Positions 58,516 through 64,000 of a stretch of 64,000 bases of DNA are shown piece by piece; position 1 is the stretch's first letter, and each line of letters starts with the position of its first letter. Source of the DNA: Panonychus citri. Its lineage: Eukaryota > Arthropoda > Arachnida > Trombidiformes > Tetranychidae. Both the position numbers and the translations under genes were made by a program. The notes under the pieces are model-generated. The model ran no database searches. It was not told the DNA's origin and worked only from the letters and a program-made list of their open reading frames with translations. Where the stretch lies: the NCBI RefSeq assembly GCF_014898815.1, contig NW_026515543.1, positions 3,100,001-3,164,000 of the forward strand, written 5' to 3'.

Positions 58516-61500
58516 TTATCCCTTCTCAAGAGCTTGTTTTCTTCTTGTGGTCATTTCATGTGTCTTTGAATATTCTTTCTTCTTGTAGATTCGTTTCTTT
58601 TTCACTGTATCTTCAGGCTGAACATTTGGTGTTGAACTTTCACTTTGTTCATTCTCAGTTTCACTTTGCTTTTCCATTTGATTTTGTTTCGTCTCTGAAA
58701 CACTTTCACTTAACTGTTCACTTTGAAGCTGTTGATTTGATGATGAGGAAAGATCATTTTGAACATGATCTAATTGTTGATGAGTTGGTTGACTAGATGA
58801 TTCATTCATCACTTTAACTTCTTCACTTTCTTCAATTATCTTTTCACTGTCACTTAACTCAATTTCTGTATCACTGTCATATGAATTCACAATTTTGGTG
58901 ATTTCGGTGTTTTCTTTTGTTGGTGATGGTGATGGTTCACTTGAGGAAGAAGGTCCTCCTTCCTCTTGTTGATCATCTTCACCTTCAGGCGAAACAATCG
59001 AAGGGTATTTCTTGAGTAATTGATGATAGTTATTAGGAAAAGTTCCAATTATCTTTTTGATTCTTTCATAATTGTAATTGTTTATCTTTCTGGTGTAAAC
59101 ACAAATTAATCTAGCTGTTGAATCGAATGTATCCAATACAATATATTTACCAGAAAATTTTTGTTTCATGAACGAAGGACCAATTGTATAAGGAACGGGT
59201 TTGACTCTTGCCAAATCTCCTCTTTTTAACGTTGGTTCTTTTTGTGTTAGATTTCGTTCATTTGCAGAATCTTGAGACTTTTGATCCAATTTTTCTTTTG
59301 TTTCTTGTCTTGTTTTCACAATATCGACTTCTCTGTAAAGAGGTGCTATTGCAAATCTGTTGTGAATGATTGAACGGGGTTCGTAATTGAACAGCAATTG
59401 GAATGGTGATTTTCCAATATCAGTTTTGATTGAATTGTTGTAGCTAAACATTAGCGATTGAAGATGAATATCCCATTCATGTGCTCTTTCTGTATAAAGA
59501 GACATTCTCTGCTTTATCTCTCGATTGAGACGTTCTACTAAACCATTTGTTTGTGGATGATAGGGTGAAGAATTAATTAGCTTAATTTGATTTAGCTCAG
59601 CGTATCTTTTTACTTCTGATGAGGTGAAAATTTTACCGTTGTCGGACTGTAAAACTTTCATACGACCAAATTGATTGATTATTGTTTCCAAAAAGTTGAT
59701 AACGTCACGACTATTACCCTTTTTAAAAGCTTTAGCCATTCCATACCTTGTAAGCGAATCAGCAGCGACCAAAACTACCGTGTTACCAGTTGTTGAAGGT
59801 GTGAAAGGTCCAATCATGTCGATTTGGATTCTTTCCATCGGATACTCAGCTACTTTCATTCCTTTCGCTTTACCTTCTTTGTAGGTTTTTGATTTATATT
59901 GTTGACACTTCTCACAAGCAGCAACTTTTTGTTGAATAATATCATTCATTTCAGGAAACCAGAAGTCGTTTCTAATCTTTTGAAATGTTGGTTTGAAACC
60001 GAAATGTCCGGCTTCAATAGCTTCATGATATTGTTTGAAAACAGGGTCGATTAACGAATCGGGGAGATAAAATCTTGATGAGCCATCCTTTTTCAATTTG
60101 AAAAGAATTCCATCTCTTACTTCATATCGTCTTATTAATCTTCCATTATCAAGTTCTTCTTTGATTAACTTAATTCGAGCATCTTTTTCTTGCTCTCTTT
60201 TCAATTCAGATTCAGTTTCTTTCTGAACTCTGGGTTGTTTAATAGCAGCAATGAAATTTTTCTCTTGTTGTTGGTCAAGATAATCGAACTCTCGGACGAA
60301 ACTCAAGAGGACCTTTTGAGTTTCTTCCTCAACGATTTTGGCCTCTTCTTTTAAGTCCATGTCTTCGATTATCACATCATCTTTATTACAATTAATATAA
60401 TTAAGATACTTATCGAAATGATCATCTGCCATTTCTCCTTTTTGACGATGAGCCCATTCATTTGAACGTGAGAAACAATCAGCAGGGTGATTTTCTCCTT
60501 TTAAATACTGAACTTCGAACTCGAATTCTGATAGATCATGTTGCCATCTCATTATTCTTGGCACTTTGAATTGAATGTTTTTCAATTCACATAACGCATG
60601 GTGATCTGTTTTAACGATAAACTTTTTGTGTCTTAAGAAATGAGCGAACTTACGACAGGCGTAGACAATTGCAGCGCATTCTTTTTCTGTTGTTTGCCAA
60701 CTGTACATATACTTTTGTAATTTGCAACCAAAGAAGTAAACTGGGTTCCAATTTTCTTCTTCGTCTTTCTGAGCTAGTATACCACCAATTGCGACAGCTG
60801 ATGCATCTACTAGTACCATTGTTTCTCGATCAGGATAGAAATGTGTTAGAAGACATTTCTTTGTTAATGCTTCTTTTAATTGTTTCCAACTATTGAGCGT
60901 TTCTCCTTTTAATTCAATAGGAATACCTTTAAACTTTTTCTTTACCAATTCTTGTAACGGAGCAGCAATTTTTGCATAATTTTCAATGAATCTTGCAAAG
61001 TAATTGAACAATCCCAAATGAGATCGTATCTGACTTTGAGAAGTAGGAGGATTGAGGGCCTTAATCCTCTCTATTTTCTTCGGGTCAGGTCGAATTGTTT
61101 TACCAGTTACCATGTGTCCAAGACAAATTATCTCAGTTGATCCAACTTGAAGTTTTTCAACTCTATTCTTGAATCCAAAGATTTTTAAAGCTCCAATGAC
61201 TTTCTTCATATTTTCACAAAGCTGATCTATTGTTTTACCATAGATAACAATGTCGTCGAAGTAACCGAAACAGCAAGTATATTTCAATTCTCCTAGAACT
61301 TTGTTTATCACTTCTTGAAAATACGATGGTGCATCTGCTAAGCCCATCGGTAATCTTTTGTACCTGTAACAGCCATCTTCTGTTACGAAACTTGTCTTGT
61401 CTCTTTCCTCTTCAGGAATTTCCAATTGATAGTAACCTTGACACAGGTCTAAAACCGTAAAATATTTGTTACCTTTAAGTTGATTAATTGCGTCGTCTAT

Positions 61501-63927
61501 GTTTGGCATAGGAAATTTTCGTTTTTGAATTAGTTTATTTAGTTCCACGTAAGATGTTACCATTCGCCATGTACCATTTGGTTTGGGAACGACAAATGCT
61601 GGGGCACCTCCTCCAACATCAGAATCTTCAATGATTCCATTTTCTTTAAACTCTTTGATGATTTTTCTTATTTCTTCTCGCATCTTTTCACTTGATCTAA
61701 AAGGTTTACTTTTAGGAATTGGCTTATCACCAATATCAATTTTGAACTTAGTAAACTCAGCAGGAACACAACCGAGGTCAAATTTGCTTGAGGAAAAAGA
61801 GCCTCTTTCCTCAAGTAAAACTTGATATATTTTGAGTTTATCAGTTTCACTTAATTCACTGTTGATCTGTTGATACAATTTCTTGTCGAGATTTGATATC
61901 TCATCAGGTAAATCGATATTTGTATCTTGAAACTCTTCGATTTTGTTGATTAATAAAGATGAATTTTCTTTATAATGTTCATTAAAGAAATTAACAAAGT
62001 TGATTTTCACACTATTAATTTGTGGTAGATTAATTGTGATTTGTGTTTGTTGGTTGATGAGGTTATGATTCATTTGTTGATTCACAGTTTCTTTTTCTTT
62101 TTCTGGGTGATGATGATGTTGATTTGTTGAATGAGTAACGAGGTCCTTGTTACTCATTCGATGAAGCAGGTTAACATCATAATTGTTACCATACCAATTT
62201 GTTAGTAATAGTTTGATCTCACTTAAATTTGGAATTTCAATTTTAAGTTTATAATCTTGACTCAGATTACCATATCTTAATGAATAAGGTTTACCTAATC
62301 CATTTGCCACGATAATTAACTGCGTTGCTTTGATGACGTTTTCACCTAATAGTATGTCATTAGATAAACCATCAATGACATAGGCAGCTAGTAATTTAGG
62401 TTCATCTCCATTATAAACTTTTAAAGGTACAAACCACTCACATTGAATGATGTTTTGATTTGCAGATTGAAATTTCAGGTTGTAGGGGTAGGCCATGAGT
62501 GCGAGCTTGACAGCGAGGTCCTTGCTTATCAAGGTCGTACAAGCGCCAGTATCAAACATCCCTTCAATTTGGACTTGATTGATAGAAAATTTTATCATCG
62601 GGTGTCTTACTTTTTCTGTTGAACCATTTTTGTTTTTATTCGCAATTAAACGAGTTGTATTTACACTACCATCGCTTAATTGTTCATCAACTTCAACGTT
62701 ATTAGCTTTATTTTGTTGAGGTTGTTGTTGATTATCTCTTTTTGGGCGTTTTTCAGGGAATTTAGTCCAACAGTCATCTGAATTATGACTCGTTGCTTTA
62801 CAATGAATACAATAGCGATTTGATTTTTCTTGATTACCTTTTTGGATGTCACCTTTTGACTTCCATGCTGACTCTTGTCCTTGTGAAAGTCTTGACCTTC
62901 CTTGGTAACCTTTTTCATTTCTTTGTTTGTTTCGTTGCCAATGGCCAATTACTTTACTTTTAATTTTCTCGACATCCAGGTCGTTCATTTCCGGAATTAT
63001 CTCATTTTGAATATAATAAGGGATAGACGATAACATGAGGATTGCCAATGTTTCATTTGATGCCTCAGGGTAAATTACCTTGAGCGATGTTTCCAATTTC
63101 TTGAAATGATCTCTTGGATCTGTTTTCGGGTCATACCTTCTTTGTACCACATTATAAGTTGCTTCAGCTTTTTCACTCGAAGTTATTGTTGAATTGGTTA
63201 TTTTCTGCTTCCATTCTTCATATTCAATGAAAGGAGATTCATTTCTCAATTTCTCTGCTCGATCTCTAGCTTCATTTTCCAACAATACCGTTATATGATC
63301 GATCCATGAGTGTTTGGAGGGATCTAAGGTCCTCAGATCATACTCCAGACACTTGATGAAGTCGGTGAACGATTGCTTGTCTCTATTAGGCCAGCTTCTT
63401 CTATTAATTCTAGTAAGAGCTTGTTGTTGAGCAAAGGTTAATTGTTTTTCTTTTTCTTGGAAATTTATATTTCCTAGAGCTTCCGACATTGAGGGTCTCT
63501 CAATTACCGAAAAATTATTAGCGATGAGTGAGGCGAATGCAGGTGATATTCCCAAATCGTCCTCAATTTGCCTTTTCGTGTAGTTTTTGAATTGATCAAT
63601 CGAGTTTATCTTTTCTTTGACCAATATTACCAATGAATTGAAATCCAGTCCAACCTTTCTTAGCTGAATTCCATCCATCCATTTTATTGGGTATTCTCGC
63701 TTTGAGTTTACCTCGAAATTTCCTTTGATGTCTTCACCGTCATTCTGGAACATTTCTTGAATTACCTGAGATTCCCAGATCTCTTTTCTTAACATGTCAC
63801 ATGTCTTCTGTTCAGGGTTCTTTATTCCCCATTCCATAGAGATTCCAATCAGTTCATTTCTTGAAACCACATCTTGAGTTTTTGACTTTGGATAAGTCGC
63901 ACTTTCACTTTCACTAAGCATTTTCAC
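58516..63927 (-). CDS. Gag-Pol polyprotein of Ty3/gypsy-type retrotransposon
   Basis: One 1803-residue frame, ATG at 63927, stop TAA at 58516-58518. Gag fills about 1-440, with a single CCHC knuckle CIHCKATSHNSDDC (about 371-384). Protease active site FDTGACTTLIS near 457. Reverse transcriptase (about 770-940) with the catalytic motif YFDDIVIYG near 889. RNase H with VLVDASAV near 1036. Integrase has the HHCC finger (H..H....CEKC, about 1300-1340), then catalytic Asp in QIDMIGPF (about 1366), Asp in LQSDNGK (about 1429) and Glu in NGLVERLNRE (about 1461), with a GPSF-type module near 1582. The last 160 residues are Ser/Gln/Glu-rich with a basic end. All catalytic motifs look intact. Gag and Pol share one frame, so no frameshift is needed. 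Five exact-core hairpins lie inside, and a sixth (58510-58516) touches the stop codon. Confidence 0.95.
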   Translation of the reverse strand: MKMLSESESATYPKSKTQDVVSRNELIGISMEWGIKNPEQKTCDMLRKEIWESQVIQEMFQNDGEDIKGNFEVNSKREYPIKWMDGIQLRKVGLDFNSLVILVKEKINSIDQFKNYTKRQIEDDLGISPAFASLIANNFSVIERPSMSEALGNINFQEKEKQLTFAQQQALTRINRRSWPNRDKQSFTDFIKCLEYDLRTLDPSKHSWIDHITVLLENEARDRAEKLRNESPFIEYEEWKQKITNSTITSSEKAEATYNVVQRRYDPKTDPRDHFKKLETSLKVIYPEASNETLAILMLSSIPYYIQNEIIPEMNDLDVEKIKSKVIGHWQRNKQRNEKGYQGRSRLSQGQESAWKSKGDIQKGNQEKSNRYCIHCKATSHNSDDCWTKFPEKRPKRDNQQQPQQNKANNVEVDEQLSDGSVNTTRLIANKNKNGSTEKVRHPMIKFSINQVQIEGMFDTGACTTLISKDLAVKLALMAYPYNLKFQSANQNIIQCEWFVPLKVYNGDEPKLLAAYVIDGLSNDILLGENVIKATQLIIVANGLGKPYSLRYGNLSQDYKLKIEIPNLSEIKLLLTNWYGNNYDVNLLHRMSNKDLVTHSTNQHHHHPEKEKETVNQQMNHNLINQQTQITINLPQINSVKINFVNFFNEHYKENSSLLINKIEEFQDTNIDLPDEISNLDKKLYQQINSELSETDKLKIYQVLLEERGSFSSSKFDLGCVPAEFTKFKIDIGDKPIPKSKPFRSSEKMREEIRKIIKEFKENGIIEDSDVGGGAPAFVVPKPNGTWRMVTSYVELNKLIQKRKFPMPNIDDAINQLKGNKYFTVLDLCQGYYQLEIPEEERDKTSFVTEDGCYRYKRLPMGLADAPSYFQEVINKVLGELKYTCCFGYFDDIVIYGKTIDQLCENMKKVIGALKIFGFKNRVEKLQVGSTEIICLGHMVTGKTIRPDPKKIERIKALNPPTSQSQIRSHLGLFNYFARFIENYAKIAAPLQELVKKKFKGIPIELKGETLNSWKQLKEALTKKCLLTHFYPDRETMVLVDASAVAIGGILAQKDEEENWNPVYFFGCKLQKYMYSWQTTEKECAAIVYACRKFAHFLRHKKFIVKTDHHALCELKNIQFKVPRIMRWQHDLSEFEFEVQYLKGENHPADCFSRSNEWAHRQKGEMADDHFDKYLNYINCNKDDVIIEDMDLKEEAKIVEEETQKVLLSFVREFDYLDQQQEKNFIAAIKQPRVQKETESELKREQEKDARIKLIKEELDNGRLIRRYEVRDGILFKLKKDGSSRFYLPDSLIDPVFKQYHEAIEAGHFGFKPTFQKIRNDFWFPEMNDIIQQKVAACEKCQQYKSKTYKEGKAKGMKVAEYPMERIQIDMIGPFTPSTTGNTVVLVAADSLTRYGMAKAFKKGNSRDVINFLETIINQFGRMKVLQSDNGKIFTSSEVKRYAELNQIKLINSSPYHPQTNGLVERLNREIKQRMSLYTERAHEWDIHLQSLMFSYNNSIKTDIGKSPFQLLFNYEPRSIIHNRFAIAPLYREVDIVKTRQETKEKLDQKSQDSANERNLTQKEPTLKRGDLARVKPVPYTIGPSFMKQKFSGKYIVLDTFDSTARLICVYTRKINNYNYERIKKIIGTFPNNYHQLLKKYPSIVSPEGEDDQQEEGGPSSSSEPSPSPTKENTEITKIVNSYDSDTEIELSDSEKIIEESEEVKVMNESSSQPTHQQLDHVQNDLSSSSNQQLQSEQLSESVSETKQNQMEKQSETENEQSESSTPNVQPEDTVKKKRIYKKKEYSKTHEMTTRRKQALEKG
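58922..58985. repeat. AGGTCCT hairpin in pol (C-terminal tail)
   Basis: Core at 58951-58957. Inner arms GAGGAAG and CTTCCTC are perfect, and weaker pairing extends to GGTGATGG facing ATCTTCACC. Confidence 0.85.
60285..60337. repeat. AGGACCT hairpin in pol (before integrase)
   Basis: Core AGGACCT at 60308-60314, the complement form of the same heptamer. Inner arms GAAACTCAAG and TTTGAGTTTC. Confidence 0.85.
61045..61070. repeat. Variant-core hairpin in pol (AGGGCCT)
   Basis: Core AGGGCCT at 61055-61061. Arms AGGATTG and TAATCCT. It differs from the family core by one base and lies over RT connection codons (IKALNPP). Confidence 0.6.
61786..61816. repeat. Variant-core hairpin in pol (AAGAGCCTC)
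   Basis: Arms CTTGAGGAAA and TTTCCTCAAG are perfect over 10 bp around AAGAGCCTC (61797-61805), a relative of the usual AAGGTCCTC centre. Confidence 0.6.
62125..62162. repeat. AGGTCCT hairpin in pol (protease-RT spacer)
   Basis: Core at 62141-62147. Perfect inner arms GAATGAGTAAC and GTTACTCATTC. Confidence 0.88.
62496..62543. repeat. AGGTCCT hairpin in the protease domain
   Basis: Core at 62516-62522. Arms CTTGACAGC and GCTTATCAAG, with weaker pairing beyond. It lies over the conserved protease codons for SKDLAVKL. Confidence 0.8.
63305..63358. repeat. AGGTCCT hairpin in gag
   Basis: Core at 63327-63333. The left arm GTGTTTGGAGGGATCT pairs with a right arm whose reverse complement is GTGTCTGGAGTATGATCT. 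Arms are about 20 bp. Confidence 0.85.
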
Positions 63928-64000
63928 TTTAATTGTTTTTCACTTATCACGATACACTTAGTACGCACACAGTTAAAGGTGTTTATTCACTAAAGTCTAA

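Larger units (their letters stand above)
54489..63980 (-). mobile_element. Ty3/gypsy-type LTR retrotransposon with an extra exonuclease ORF
   Basis: Order on the minus strand: gag-pol as one 1803-codon frame, a 1.4 kb non-coding gap with eight hairpins, a 720-codon ORF in the env position, a possible polypurine tract and LTR. Domain order protease, RT, RNase H, integrase is that of Ty3/gypsy (Metaviridae-like) elements. Both ORFs are uninterrupted, so the copy is probably young. AGGTCCT-centred inverted repeats occur in both ORFs and the gap, which argues that they belong to one element. The 5' LTR and primer-binding site lie past 64000. Confidence 0.85.

Noticed and set aside
63928..64000. 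5' LTR or primer-binding site of the retrotransposon
   Set aside because: Only 73 bp remain upstream of gag, and they show no similarity to the proposed 3' LTR; the 5' LTR must lie outside the window.
1..64000. tRNA, rRNA or CRISPR features
   Set aside because: No cloverleaf-like stems with tRNA box A/B words, no rRNA-like GC-rich stretch and no spaced direct repeats were seen; a tRNAscan-SE run would settle the first.

Overview
The window is arthropod nuclear DNA: AT-rich, spliceosomal introns with GT..AG ends, an R&R-type cuticular protein gene, and single-copy animal genes (GABARAP/Atg8, Par-6, 3-ketodihydrosphingosine reductase, Sfmbt, the exosome subunit Rrp4/EXOSC2, and a bitesize/synaptotagmin-like gene). 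The compact gene spacing in the first 15 kb would fit a small-genome mite, but I cannot name the species from sequence alone.

Layout. 1-87 is the C-terminal end of an Atg8/GABARAP gene (+). 1478-2293 is an intronless Par-6 gene (-), divergent from a four-exon KDSR gene (3207-4558, +). A small secreted Pro/Tyr-rich protein (4875-5372, +) and a three-exon cuticular protein (6578-7475, -) follow. Sfmbt (8643-11215, -) stands beside a small Cys-tailed protein gene (11474-11761, -) and EXOSC2 (12023-13044, +). On the far side of EXOSC2 lies an inverted second copy of the small gene (13639-13956, +), followed by a remnant of Sfmbt MBT1 (14160-14294, +), so EXOSC2 sits between the arms of an old inverted duplication. 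Both arms keep an RFX X-box-like site about 100 bp upstream of the small gene.

15036 to about 39300 is one large minus-strand gene of the bitesize / Slp family: a FYVE-type zinc finger (SHD) exon, low-complexity middle exons including a roughly 10 kb coding block, and two C-terminal C2 domains on clearly spliced exons. The 10 kb block changes reading frame three times. From about 39.3 to 54.5 kb I see no convincing gene, only AT-rich DNA with long (GA)n/(TC)n arrays.

54.5-64 kb holds an apparently intact Ty3/gypsy-type LTR retrotransposon on the minus strand: gag-pol (58516-63927) and, in the place where env would lie, a 720-residue ORF (54955-57117) with RING/TRAF-like zinc fingers and a REXO-type DEDDh exonuclease domain. 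The 5' LTR lies beyond the window; a candidate 3' LTR is at 54489-54854.

The most striking signal is a family of imperfect inverted repeats scattered over this element, in both ORFs and the 1.4 kb between them. Each is centred on the same heptamer, AGGTCCT, while the arms (about 7-30 bp) differ from site to site but are complementary within each site. I count 15 with the exact core plus 2 with variant cores, and found no armed copy by eye in the first 54 kb. Some lie over conserved protease and RT codons, so the structure appears to be imposed on the nucleotide sequence rather than inserted.
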